From: Amycolatopsis japonica
GTDB lineage: Bacteria > Actinomycetota > Actinomycetes > Mycobacteriales > Pseudonocardiaceae
Reading direction: 5' to 3'
Length of the DNA stretch: 64,000 nt
Assembly (NCBI RefSeq): GCF_000732925.1
Contig: NZ_CP008953.1
Location: 3,782,001 to 3,846,000, forward strand
Shown: positions 50,450 through 60,525 of the stretch, piece by piece
Layout: each line of letters starts with the position of its first letter
Numbering within the stretch: the stretch's first letter is position 1
Translations under genes and position numbers: made by a program
The notes under the pieces: model-generated
Seen by the model: the letters and a program-made list of their open reading frames with translations, nothing else
Databases searched by the model: none
Told to the model about the DNA's origin: nothing

Positions 50450-51175
50450 ATGGCACGCGTAGCGATCGTCACCGGCGGGTCGCGGGGCATCGGCAGGGAA
50501 TCCGCGGAGCGGCTCGCGTCGGATGGGTTCGCGGTCGTCGTCGTGTACGGCGGCAACAAGGACGAGGCGCAGGCCGCGGTCGACGCGATCACCGGCAGGG
50601 GCGGCCAGGCGATCGCGGCCCAGGCCGACGTCGCCGACGAGCAAGCCGTCGCGGCCGTCTTCGACACCGCGGAGAAGACCTTCGGCGGTGTCGACGTCGT
50701 GGTCCACGCGGCGGGAATCATGTATCTCGCGCCGGTGGCAGAACTGGATCTCGACCGGCTGGACCGGTTGCACCGCACCAACATCCGCGGCACCTTCGTG
50801 GTCGACCAGCAGGCCGCCCGCCGCGTGCGCGACGGCGGCGCGATCATCAACTTTTCGACTTCGGTGCTCGGTCTCGCCCTGCCGGGATACGCCGCCTACG
50901 CCGCCACGAAGGGCGCCGTCGAGGCCGTCACGCTGGTCCTCGCCCGCGAACTGCGCGGCCGCGACATCACCGTGAACGCGGTCGCCCCCGGCCCGACCGC
51001 CACGGCGCTGTTCCTCGACGGCAAGGACGAGGCGACCATCGCGGGCATGGCGGCGCAGCCCCCGCTCGAACGCCTCGGCACCCCGTCCGACATCGCCGAG
51101 GTCGTCTCGTTCCTCGCCGGTCCGGCGCGGTGGGTCAACGGGCAGGTTCTTCGCGCCAACGGCGGCATCGTCTGA
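50450..51175 (+). CDS. SDR-family oxidoreductase
   Basis: A 241-residue short-chain dehydrogenase. The NAD(P)-binding motif TGGSRGIGRESAERLASDGF is at the N-terminus, NAAG-like VVHAAGIMYLAP follows, and the catalytic Ser and YxxxK lie in NFSTSVLGLALPGYAAYAAT followed by KGA. It ends in the typical VNGQVLRANGGIV. The type fits 3-oxoacyl-ACP reductase-like or glucose-dehydrogenase-like SDRs, substrate unknown. ATG 50450 follows GGGAGCAAGTC. It is controlled presumably by the divergent TetR protein. A family A palindrome follows the gene. Confidence 0.92.
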   Translation: MARVAIVTGGSRGIGRESAERLASDGFAVVVVYGGNKDEAQAAVDAITGRGGQAIAAQADVADEQAVAAVFDTAEKTFGGVDVVVHAAGIMYLAPVAELDLDRLDRLHRTNIRGTFVVDQQAARRVRDGGAIINFSTSVLGLALPGYAAYAATKGAVEAVTLVLARELRGRDITVNAVAPGPTATALFLDGKDEATIAGMAAQPPLERLGTPSDIAEVVSFLAGPARWVNGQVLRANGGIV

Positions 51176-51207
51176 CGCCCTCGTGAGTGGTGACGACGGT
51201 TGGGCAG

Positions 51208-51260
51208 GTTGTGAAAGCCACTTTCGCAACGTTGAAGGTTGCGAAAGTGGCTTTCACAAC
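51208..51260. repeat. Family A nested palindrome (copy 4)
   Basis: GTTGTGAAAGCCACTTTCGC... (51208-51230) and its exact complement (51238-51260) with a 7-base GTTGAAG loop; 23-bp perfect stem. It starts 33 bases after the SDR stop and lies between convergent genes, fit for a bidirectional terminator. Confidence 0.85.
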
Positions 51261-51328
51261 GTCAGCGGAGGTTGCATCGCCGACGCTCGGGGCTCCCTTG
51301 GCCCGCAACTTGTCCTTTGTGGACAGAT

Positions 51329-51592
51329 TCAGACGACGGTGCCCTCGGCGTCATCGTCCGAGTCGGTCTCCTCGATCTTCCACTTCAGCTGGAACTCGAC
51401 CTCCTCCTCACCGTCACCGCGCTCGTGCTCGATCGAGAACTGCGCACGGGCGGGGACGCGGAAACGTTCCCCGGCGATCTGGATGCGGAACGAGGTCTCG
51501 GACTCGAGCGCATCGGCGAGCCTGCGCAGTTTCGCGACGACGTCAGCGGTGGAGTAGACGCGTTCGACGTCTCGGGGAGCGGTTCCGGTCAC
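51329..51592 (-). CDS. Amphi-Trp domain protein
   Basis: An 87-residue acidic protein: RDVERVYSTADVVAKLRRLA, a basic-hydrophobic strand SFRIQIAGERFRVPARAQFS and EEEVEFQLKWKIEETDSDDD. The last is the amphipathic Trp-containing strand that gives the amphi-Trp family its name. Function of the family is not settled. GTG 51592 follows GGAGGAAACC and gives the normal family length; the open frame reaches TTG 51643. It lies between a family A palindrome and the FGE-like gene. Confidence 0.8.
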   Translation of the reverse strand: MTGTAPRDVERVYSTADVVAKLRRLADALESETSFRIQIAGERFRVPARAQFSIEHERGDGEEEVEFQLKWKIEETDSDDDAEGTVV

Positions 51593-51674
51593 GGTTTCCT
51601 CCAGAGGTCCGACACCCTGGCCGGGTGTCCTGGCGTCATTCAATCGGGTGATCGACGCGTGCGAGAGGCCGGGG

Positions 51675-52271
51675 TCACAGTGACCGGGCGAGGCGGAAGC
51701 CCACGTCGTCGACGCGGAACGTGGGGTGGCTGCGACGCCGCACCGAGGCCCGGCAGCTCCACTGCTCGTCGAACCAGCCCCCGCCCTTCAACACCCTGTA
51801 CTCGCCGTACACCTCGGCGTCGTAGACGTCCCAGCACCATTCCCAGACATTGCCGAGCATGTCGTGCAGGCCCCACGCGTTGGGCGCCTTCCCGCCGACG
51901 TCGTGCACGGACTCCGCCGAGTTCTCGCGGTACCAGGCGATCTCGTCGAGCGGTCCGTAACGGGGGCCGGTCGTGCCGGCGCGGCAGGCGTGTTCCCATT
52001 CCGCTTCGGTGGGCAGGCGGTAGCCGTTCGCGGACCGGTCCCAGGTCGGCGAATCCAGCTCATAGACGGGAGTCAGACCCTCGCGTTCGGACAGGGCGTT
52101 ACAGAACAGGAGCGCGTCCTGCCAGGAGACGTCGACGAGGGGAAGCCACCCGGTCTCCTGGGTGACCGGAACCGGGGCGAGCAGGAACGACGCGACATCG
52201 ACGGTCCAGTTCCGCTGCGTCCGCCGGTCCGCCAGCGTCGCCCGGCCTGCCGGGACGGTGATCATCTCCAT
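51675..52271 (-). CDS. Short formylglycine-generating enzyme (FGE)-sulfatase domain protein
   Basis: A 198-residue protein of the SUMF1/FGE fold: PVTQETGWLPLVDVSWQDAL, YRLPTEAEWEHACRAGTTGP, the hallmark LGNVWEWCWDVYD and VLKGGGWFDEQWSCRAS. It is shorter than true formylglycine-generating enzymes and I do not see both active-site cysteines in their usual place, so oxidation of sulfatase Cys is unlikely; EgtB- or diversity-type non-enzymatic roles are possible. ATG 52271 was chosen, possibly leaderless. It diverges from the GNAT gene at 52315. Confidence 0.8.
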   Translation of the reverse strand: MEMITVPAGRATLADRRTQRNWTVDVASFLLAPVPVTQETGWLPLVDVSWQDALLFCNALSEREGLTPVYELDSPTWDRSANGYRLPTEAEWEHACRAGTTGPRYGPLDEIAWYRENSAESVHDVGGKAPNAWGLHDMLGNVWEWCWDVYDAEVYGEYRVLKGGGWFDEQWSCRASVRRRSHPTFRVDDVGFRLARSL

Positions 52272-52314
52272 GGTCCGGCCGATGTTACCCAGCCGGACCC
52301 GCCATGATGGGCGC

Positions 52315-52950
52315 GTGCCTCTGCTCATCGAGCCCGCTCTCCCCGCCGGTACCTTCCGCTCGACCCGGCAGCCGTGTCTGATCGTCGACGACAGGCTGGT
52401 GTTGCGGCCCTGGTGCGCTGACGACGCCGAAGACGTCGAAGCCGCCTTCGCCTGCCCCGTCATCCAGCGCTGGCACGTCCGCCGCATCGACGGGGCGGAC
52501 GAGGCCCGCGAGTGGATCGCGAGCTGGGAACGGCGCTGGACGGACGAGACCGACGCGAGCTGGGCCGTGGTCGACGCGCGCGAAGACCGGCCGGTCGGGC
52601 AGGTCGGTCTTCGCGCGATCTCGCTCTTCGAGGCGTCTGCGCAACTGTCCTATTGGGTTCTCCCGGCTGCCCGCGGCGCGGGGATCGCGGGCGACGCGGT
52701 GGCGGCGTTGACGCGGTGGGCGTTCGAAACCGTCCGGTTGAACCGGCTATTCCTCCTGCATTCCACCGCGAACGCCGCCTCGTGCCGCGTCGCGGGCAAG
52801 GCCGGGTACGAACTCGAAGGCACGCTGCGCTCATCGATGTTGCACGTCGACGGGTGGCACGACGTCCACCTGCACGCGCGGCTCAGGAACGGACCGGCGA
52901 CCTCTTCCGCAGAACGAACGGAAGCGGGACAAGTGCGATCGCCGCACTGA
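52315..52950 (+). CDS. GNAT-family N-acetyltransferase
   Basis: About 211 residues. After a short N-terminal part the RimJ/RimL-type acetyltransferase domain is clear: LVLRPWCADDAEDVEAAFAC, then WAVVDAREDRPVGQVGLRAI, the acetyl-CoA loop LPAARGAGIAGDAVAALTRW and the closing AGYELEGTLRSSMLHVDGWH. It is likely to acetylate a protein N-terminus or small amine. GTG 52315 is the likely start; the longer frame overlaps the FGE gene. The 3' end overlaps the convergent MFS gene by 68 bases, and its last 20 or so residues look non-conserved. Confidence 0.87.
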   Translation: MPLLIEPALPAGTFRSTRQPCLIVDDRLVLRPWCADDAEDVEAAFACPVIQRWHVRRIDGADEAREWIASWERRWTDETDASWAVVDAREDRPVGQVGLRAISLFEASAQLSYWVLPAARGAGIAGDAVAALTRWAFETVRLNRLFLLHSTANAASCRVAGKAGYELEGTLRSSMLHVDGWHDVHLHARLRNGPATSSAERTEAGQVRSPH

Positions 52951-54028
52951 TCCAGATGGCGTAGCGGTAGTCGGCCGTCGACTCCGTGACGAAACCGGCG
53001 AGCACCGGCCCGAGGAACGCGCCGACGTTGAGCGCGACCGTCGCGAACGAACCCCCGAGCGTCGGGGCTCCGGGAGTCACGTGCATGACCCGGGCCACGA
53101 GCGCGGAACCGCAGCCGAACGACAGTCCACCTTGGACGGTCGCCAGGGCGAACAACGCGATCGGGTGCGCGCCGGTGGCCGCGAGAGCGGCCCAGCCCAC
53201 CGGCAAGGCGCACAACGCGAGCACCAGACCGCGCCGGAGTTCGCCGTCTCCCGTGCGGCCCGCCACCGTGACACCGAGGAAAGCGCCGACGCCGAACGCC
53301 GCCAGCAGCCCGGAAACCGCTCCGGCCGGAAGATCCGCGACGTCCGTCGCGATGACCGCGAGGAAGGCGAACGTCGCGAAGGTCGCGCCATTGACCAACC
53401 CGGCCAAGAGCATCGCCTGACGGACGGGACGCGCTTTCAGTTCGCGCGCTTCGCGCCTGATCGAGACTTCGGGCGGCGTCGCCGCGCCGGTGGGTGCCGA
53501 ACGGAACACCAGCACCAGTGCGGGAAGGCACAAGGCGGCCACCGCCCAGAACGCGGAACGCCAGCCCGCGAGATCGCCGAGCACGGCGCCCGCGGGTACT
53601 CCGGCCACACACGACAACGTGATGCCCGCCAACAGGATCGCGGTCGCCCGCGCCTGTTTCCCTTGCGGCGCCAGAGCGACCGCGACCGGCATCGCCACGG
53701 CGAGGAATCCGGCGTTGACCACCGCCGCGACGACCCGGGTGCCGAACAGCAGCGGGAAGCTCGTCGTGACCGCGCCGATGACGTGCACGACGACGAAAGC
53801 GGCCAGGAACCCGGCCAACGCCCGGCGCCGGGGCCAGCGCGCGCTGAGCACGGCCATCGCGGGAGCGCCGACGATCATTCCGACGGCGTAGGCCGAGGTC
53901 AGCGTGGCGGCCGCGCCCACCGGCACGGACAGCTCACCGGCGATCCCCGGTACGAGACCGGAGGCCATGAATTCAGAGGTGCCTTGCGCGAAAACGGCAA
54001 GGCCGAGGACATAGACGAACAGGGGCAA
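52883..54028 (-). CDS. MFS exporter, Cmx/CmrA-like (chloramphenicol-type)
   Basis: A 381-residue 12-helix exporter with the family pattern LFVYVLGLAVFAQGTSEFMA, motif VLSARWPRRRALAGFLAAF and GVPAGAVLGDLAGWRSAFWA. This is the DHA1 Cmx/CmrA/CraA group, whose known members expel chloramphenicol. The start ATG 54028 is 3 bases after GGGAGT-type sequence weakly resembling a ribosome site. A leader of about 180 bases with a GC-rich hairpin (54156-54177) and a likely promoter at 54216-54244 precedes it, so control by attenuation is possible. Confidence 0.88.
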   Translation of the reverse strand: MPLFVYVLGLAVFAQGTSEFMASGLVPGIAGELSVPVGAAATLTSAYAVGMIVGAPAMAVLSARWPRRRALAGFLAAFVVVHVIGAVTTSFPLLFGTRVVAAVVNAGFLAVAMPVAVALAPQGKQARATAILLAGITLSCVAGVPAGAVLGDLAGWRSAFWAVAALCLPALVLVFRSAPTGAATPPEVSIRREARELKARPVRQAMLLAGLVNGATFATFAFLAVIATDVADLPAGAVSGLLAAFGVGAFLGVTVAGRTGDGELRRGLVLALCALPVGWAALAATGAHPIALFALATVQGGLSFGCGSALVARVMHVTPGAPTLGGSFATVALNVGAFLGPVLAGFVTESTADYRYAIWISAAIALVPLPFVLRKRSPVRS

Positions 54029-54155
54029 CGGAGGACTCCCATGGGAAAGTGAGCAGGAGGAGCCGTGCGCTGGACAGGAGGAACCCGGCCGGGCGCACGG
54101 AACAGCGCTCCGGTCACCGGGAGGCGAGAGGACCTAACGGCAGGACAGGAAGACT

Positions 54156-54244
54156 CGCCGCCGGATGACCGGCGGCGGGGTTCTGTCCGACTCGGGGCTC
54201 GTCACGAGAGCGCACACTACACAGACGTCGTGCGACCGGTCCAA
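54156..54244 (-). promoter_or_regulatory. Promoter and leader hairpin of the Cmx-like gene
   Basis: On the minus strand TTGGAC (complement 54239-54244) and TGTAGT (complement 54216-54221) are 17 bases apart. Downstream, CGCCGCCGG (54156-54164) pairs with CCGGCGGCG (54169-54177) around an ATGA or TCAT loop. The leader up to ATG 54028 is about 180 bases; the stretch 54245-54400 holds the divergent promoter of the next gene and no further feature that I can see. Confidence 0.5.
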
Positions 54245-54400
54245 CGGATATCGCCGGTCAAGGGAAAACGGCGCTCGTTCCGCGTACCGGAACGGTTTCG
54301 TTGCCCGCTCGAATGAACCCGAGTAATGCGCTTTGACCTGCGGTTTTCGTGATTGTTTCGGTACTGGGAACCGCACTTGGATTCGGTTAACCTCGACTTC

Positions 54401-55480
54401 ATGATTCCCACGGTTGTCTGGGGTACGGGCAACATCGGCCGTGCCTCCATCCGGGCCGTCGACGCGCATCCGGCGCTGGAACTCACCGGAGTGCTCGTGC
54501 ACGATCCCGCGAAGGTCGGCCGTGACGCGGCCGCGCTCGCGGGGATCGACGGCGAACTGGGTGTGGCGGCGACCGAGGACGTCGAAGCCGTCATGGCGGC
54601 GGGTCCACGGGCGGTGGTGTACGCGGCGTCCGGTGACATCCGGCCCGCCGAAGCGCTGGCCGACATCGTCCGCGCGGTCCGGGCCGGGGCGGTGGTGGTG
54701 ACGCCCGCGCTCTACGCGCTGTACGACCAGCGCAACGCGCCGGTCGAACTGCGTGAGCCGGTGCTCGCGGCGGTCGCCGAGGGCGGCGGTTCGCTGTTCG
54801 TCTCCGGGGTGGATCCAGGCTGGGGCAACGACATCCTGCCGTTGCTGATCAGCGGGCTCGGCACCACCGTGGACGCGGTCCGCTGCCAGGAGATCTTCGA
54901 CTACTCCACCTACGACCAGCCGGATTCCGTCCGCTATCTGGTCGGGATGGGTCAGCCGATGGACTATCAGCCGCCGATGCTGGCCCCGTCGGTGCCCACG
55001 ATGGTGTGGGGCGGGCAGGTCCGGCTCATCGCGCGCGGTCTGGGCGTCGAACTGGACGAGATCCGCGAGACGCTCGAGCGCCGCCCGCTCGAGGAAACCG
55101 TGACCACGCGGGCGATGGGCGAGTTCGAAGTGGGCACGCAAGGCGCCGTTCGGTTCGAGGTGCAGGGGATCGTGGACGGCGAACCCCGCATCGTCGTCGA
55201 GCACGTCACCCGGATCCATGCCTCGTGCGCGCCGGACTGGCCGATGCCGCCCAGCGGCGACGGCGCGCACAAGGTGATCATCGAAGGCCGTCCCAGGATC
55301 GAGGTCTCCGTCGAGGCCACCGACGAGGGCGAGAACCGGTCCGCCGGCGGCAACGCGACCGCGGTCGGGAGGCTGGTCGGCGCCATCGACTGGCTCGTGG
55401 ACGCGAAACCGGGCCTCTACGACGCACTCGACGTCCCCTTGCGACCGGCCACCGGCAAGCTCGGAAGGAGCGCGCGATGA
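54401..55480 (+). CDS. NAD(P)-binding dihydrodipicolinate reductase-like protein
   Basis: A 359-residue oxidoreductase. The Rossmann start VVWGTGNIGRASIRAVDAHP, then GVLVHDPAKVGRDAAALAGI and VSGVDPGWGNDILPLLISGL mark the group annotated as dihydrodipicolinate-reductase-like or NAD(P)H-dependent amine dehydrogenase-like proteins. These are not part of lysine synthesis; substrates are mostly unknown, several act in steroid or xenobiotic catabolism. No ribosome site precedes ATG 54401 and GTTAACCT lies 13 bases upstream, so the mRNA may be leaderless. It overlaps the following AhpD-like gene by 4 bases. Confidence 0.85.
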   Translation: MIPTVVWGTGNIGRASIRAVDAHPALELTGVLVHDPAKVGRDAAALAGIDGELGVAATEDVEAVMAAGPRAVVYAASGDIRPAEALADIVRAVRAGAVVVTPALYALYDQRNAPVELREPVLAAVAEGGGSLFVSGVDPGWGNDILPLLISGLGTTVDAVRCQEIFDYSTYDQPDSVRYLVGMGQPMDYQPPMLAPSVPTMVWGGQVRLIARGLGVELDEIRETLERRPLEETVTTRAMGEFEVGTQGAVRFEVQGIVDGEPRIVVEHVTRIHASCAPDWPMPPSGDGAHKVIIEGRPRIEVSVEATDEGENRSAGGNATAVGRLVGAIDWLVDAKPGLYDALDVPLRPATGKLGRSAR

Positions 55481-55956
55481 ACATCGACATTCCCGAGGGC
55501 AAGGACCCGATCGGTTACGTGTGGGGTGAGATGGTGCCCGGGATCGGCGTCGCGGCGTCGAATCTCTCGCTCGCGGTGTACTCGCACACCACGCTGGGGC
55601 TGCGCGAGTTCGAGGCGGCCCGGCTGCGGATCGCGCAGATCAACGGCTGCGTCTTCTGCCTGGACTGGCGGACCGAACGCGACGGGGTGAAGGTCGAGGA
55701 GGAGTTCGCCGACGCGGTCACCGAGTGGCGCACCACCGACGCGTTCGACGAGAGGACCCGGCTGGCCGCCGAGTACGCCGAACGCTACGCGCTCGACCAC
55801 CACGGCATCGACGACGATTTCTGGAAGCGGATGGCCGAGCATTACAGCCAGAAGGAGATCGTCGAACTGAGCATGAGCATCGGTTCTTGGCTCGCCTTCG
55901 GACGGCTGAACCACGTTCTGGGGATCGACACCGTCTGCGTTCTTCCGAAGATATAA
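55477..55956 (+). CDS. Carboxymuconolactone decarboxylase/AhpD-like protein
   Basis: A 159-residue helical protein of the CMD/AhpD family. The redox-type motif INGCVFCLDWRTERDG (CxxC with following residues) is present, with IVELSMSIGSWLAFGRLNHV near the end, where AhpD-like proteins hold their helix hairpin. A peroxidase or thiol-oxidoreductase role fits the CxxC. Its start is coupled by ATGA to the reductase-like gene, so the two act in one pathway. A strong terminator follows 2 bases after the TAA. Confidence 0.9.
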   Translation: MNIDIPEGKDPIGYVWGEMVPGIGVAASNLSLAVYSHTTLGLREFEAARLRIAQINGCVFCLDWRTERDGVKVEEEFADAVTEWRTTDAFDERTRLAAEYAERYALDHHGIDDDFWKRMAEHYSQKEIVELSMSIGSWLAFGRLNHVLGIDTVCVLPKI

Positions 55957-55957
55957 G

Positions 55958-55987
55958 AATAGGCCGGGGTGGCGGCCCCGGCCTATT
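55958..55987. terminator. Bidirectional terminator
   Basis: AATAGGCCGGGG (55958-55969) pairs perfectly with CCCCGGCCTATT (55976-55987), loop TGGCGG. It lies between the convergent stops of the AhpD-like gene and the cholesterol oxidase gene, with an A- or T-rich foot on both sides. Confidence 0.85.
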
Positions 55988-55998
55988 GTAGATCGTCG

Positions 55999-58079
<2,081 letters not shown>

Positions 58080-58200
58080 CCGTTCACATACGTGGACGTG
58101 ATTCACATCCGTTGACGGACGCCAGGGACGTGAACTATAAAGACGGGGTCCGGGTGTACACGCCGCAACACCTTCCGTCAGTCCGTCACGGAGGTTTCGG

Positions 58201-60525
58201 GTGTCCCGAAAAAGTCCTCTTCGTCGTGCCGTCCTACCGGCGGTCGCCGCCGTGGTCGCCACCGTCGCGCTCCTGCAGGTACCGCCCACAGCGGCGGACG
58301 CGGCGCCGGGACCAGGCGCGCTGACCGGCCTCGACCTCGGTGCGGCCAATCGCCGCGCGCCGGTCGCCGGCCTCTACGACTGGTCCAAAGCCGGGTATCG
58401 CGGTGGTGCCGCGCTACCCGGCGCCGGTGAAATGAATCCGAACGCCGCCTGCCAGGTCACCGCGGCCGAGCTGGCGAGCCAGTACAAAGTCGAACCGGAC
58501 GACGGCGCCGACGACACGAACGGGATCCAGGCTGCGATCGACGGGATCAAGAGCGCGTGCTCGCCGTCCGGGAGCTACACGAAGCTGAGCACGATCACCT
58601 TCCCGGCCGGCCGGTTCGACGTCACGCACGAGATCCACGTCGACGCCGACTACCTGATCCTGCGCGGCGCGGGTAAGGACGCCACGAAGTTCGTCTACAA
58701 GCCGGACGCGAACACCCTGTACGACGCCCTCACCCCGGACGGTTCCGACTGGGACGAGGACGGGATGACCTCGGGCGCGGGCAAGGGCGGCTGGTTGTGG
58801 CCCGGCCGCGGGCTGTTCCGCGTCCAGTCGAGGGGAGTGCACACGTCCTACGCGAGCGACTACGCCGCCGCGCCCGCGAACCGCAAGGACATCTTCGAGG
58901 GCACGATCAACGTCCATTGGAAGGCCGGGGTGAAGCTGCGGGGCAAGCCGGGTGACACCGCGTTCGCCGCGAGGACGGGGGACAAGGTCGTCCACCTGGC
59001 GAGCAGCGGCGCCCTGACCTCGCTCGCCGCCGGGAACCTGGTCAACATCCGGGCGGCCAACTCGCAGAAGTTCTACGAGCAGCAGCAGGCGACACCGACC
59101 ACGTTCCCGTTGCTGAACATGCACATGCGCCAGCAGATCTTCACGATCGCCGCGCTCGACACCACGGCACGCACCATCACCCTCGACAAACCGCTCGAGT
59201 ACGACGTCCCGGTGAACTCCACTTCGGACGGTTCGGCCCCGATCGACGGTGCCACCTACGATTCGAAGGCGGCGCCGCTGGTCGACCCGGTGCTCGGTGT
59301 CGGGTTCGAGAATCTCGGGTTCACCCAGGACATGCCGGGCCTGAACCCCGCGGACGCGAACAACAACTACGGCAACATGGCGCCCGCCGCGGAGATGCAC
59401 GGGATCGTGTTCAAGTGGGCGGCGAACTCCTGGGTCCGCGGTATCCGCGCGGACATGACCGGCTCGCACCCGATCGTCACCGAGGAGGCGAAGAACCTCC
59501 AGATCGTCGACAACGAACTCAACGGATCGTGGAACAAGGGCAAGGGCGGCAACGGGTACTTCCGCGGCTCCCGGGTCTGGGATTCGCTCTACGCGGGCAA
59601 CACCTCGACCCTGCTGCGGCATTTCACCTTCCAGTGGTCGGCCGCGGGCAACGTGGTGATCGGCAACTCGTTCGACTCCGACCTGAATCTCCACGGCGGT
59701 TGGGAACGCAACAACCTCTTCGAGCTCAACACGGTCAAGGTCCCGTACGCGCACCGGTCCGGGAACTGCCGTGCCAACTGCGGCGAGGAGGGCGGCGGCG
59801 GACCCGACGACTCGAACTGGTTCCCGATCTGGTGGGGCGCGGGCAAAAAGGCCGTCAAGTGGTCGGGTGCCTCCGGCTACCGCAACGTGTTCTTCAACAA
59901 CGCCATGACCAAACAGCTCGCGGACAACGGCCCGTATAACGACTTCTACGCCGACCGCCACCGCGTTTACTCCTTCGGTTGGGACGGCACCGCCTACAAA
60001 CACCTCGACGTCGGCGGGACCCCGATCGCCGACTGGGCGAAGAACGAGCAGCGGGACTACACCGGCGGACACGGTGTCGACGCGTTCAAGACCGATGCCG
60101 CGTCGTCGCTGTTCCTGAAGGCCGTCGACGGGACGCCGCCGTCTTCCCCGACCAGCCAGAGCCCCACCACGACCACCCCCACTTCCACTACGACGACACA
60201 GAACCCCGCTGCCTGCCTGAACGCGACCTTCACCCGAAAGTCGGTGTGGGACAGCGGCTACGGCGCCGGCTTCACGATCAGCAACACGTGTTCGGCCTCC
60301 GTGGGTTCGTGGGCGGTCGAGTTCGACCTGCCCGCCGGGACGACGATCACGAGTTCCTGGAGTTCGGTGCTGACCAAGAGCGGGCAGCACTATCGATTCG
60401 GGAACGCCACGTACAACGGGAGCGTCCAACCCGGCGGCACGGCGACGTTCGGTTTCAACACCGCCGGCCAGGGGCTGCCGTTCGCCTGCTCGATCGCTGG
60501 AACGAAATGCGGAGGCACGGAATGA
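58201..60525 (+). CDS. Secreted beta-helix (pectate-lyase-like) protein with C-terminal CBM2
   Basis: A 774-residue exported protein: signal peptide (VVATVALLQVPPTAADAAPG), a large right-handed beta-helix (about 90-640; Pectate_lyase_3-like start ADDTNGIQAAIDGIKSAC, ITFPAGRFDVTHEIHVDAD), a Ser/Thr/Pro linker and a CBM2 module (about 670-774, VWDSGYGAGFTISNTC and SWSSVLTKSGQHYRFGNATY). CBM2 binds cellulose or chitin. The actual polysaccharide cut is unknown; alginate, pectin and glycosaminoglycan enzymes share this fold. GTG 58201 follows GGAGG. Its stop overlaps the next start by 4 bases. Confidence 0.85.
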   Translation: MSRKSPLRRAVLPAVAAVVATVALLQVPPTAADAAPGPGALTGLDLGAANRRAPVAGLYDWSKAGYRGGAALPGAGEMNPNAACQVTAAELASQYKVEPDDGADDTNGIQAAIDGIKSACSPSGSYTKLSTITFPAGRFDVTHEIHVDADYLILRGAGKDATKFVYKPDANTLYDALTPDGSDWDEDGMTSGAGKGGWLWPGRGLFRVQSRGVHTSYASDYAAAPANRKDIFEGTINVHWKAGVKLRGKPGDTAFAARTGDKVVHLASSGALTSLAAGNLVNIRAANSQKFYEQQQATPTTFPLLNMHMRQQIFTIAALDTTARTITLDKPLEYDVPVNSTSDGSAPIDGATYDSKAAPLVDPVLGVGFENLGFTQDMPGLNPADANNNYGNMAPAAEMHGIVFKWAANSWVRGIRADMTGSHPIVTEEAKNLQIVDNELNGSWNKGKGGNGYFRGSRVWDSLYAGNTSTLLRHFTFQWSAAGNVVIGNSFDSDLNLHGGWERNNLFELNTVKVPYAHRSGNCRANCGEEGGGGPDDSNWFPIWWGAGKKAVKWSGASGYRNVFFNNAMTKQLADNGPYNDFYADRHRVYSFGWDGTAYKHLDVGGTPIADWAKNEQRDYTGGHGVDAFKTDAASSLFLKAVDGTPPSSPTSQSPTTTTPTSTTTTQNPAACLNATFTRKSVWDSGYGAGFTISNTCSASVGSWAVEFDLPAGTTITSSWSSVLTKSGQHYRFGNATYNGSVQPGGTATFGFNTAGQGLPFACSIAGTKCGGTE

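Noticed and set aside
58414..60429. 671-codon minus-strand frame opposite the first beta-helix gene
   Set aside because: Antisense to a gene with signal peptide, linker and CBM2; codon pattern fits the plus strand.
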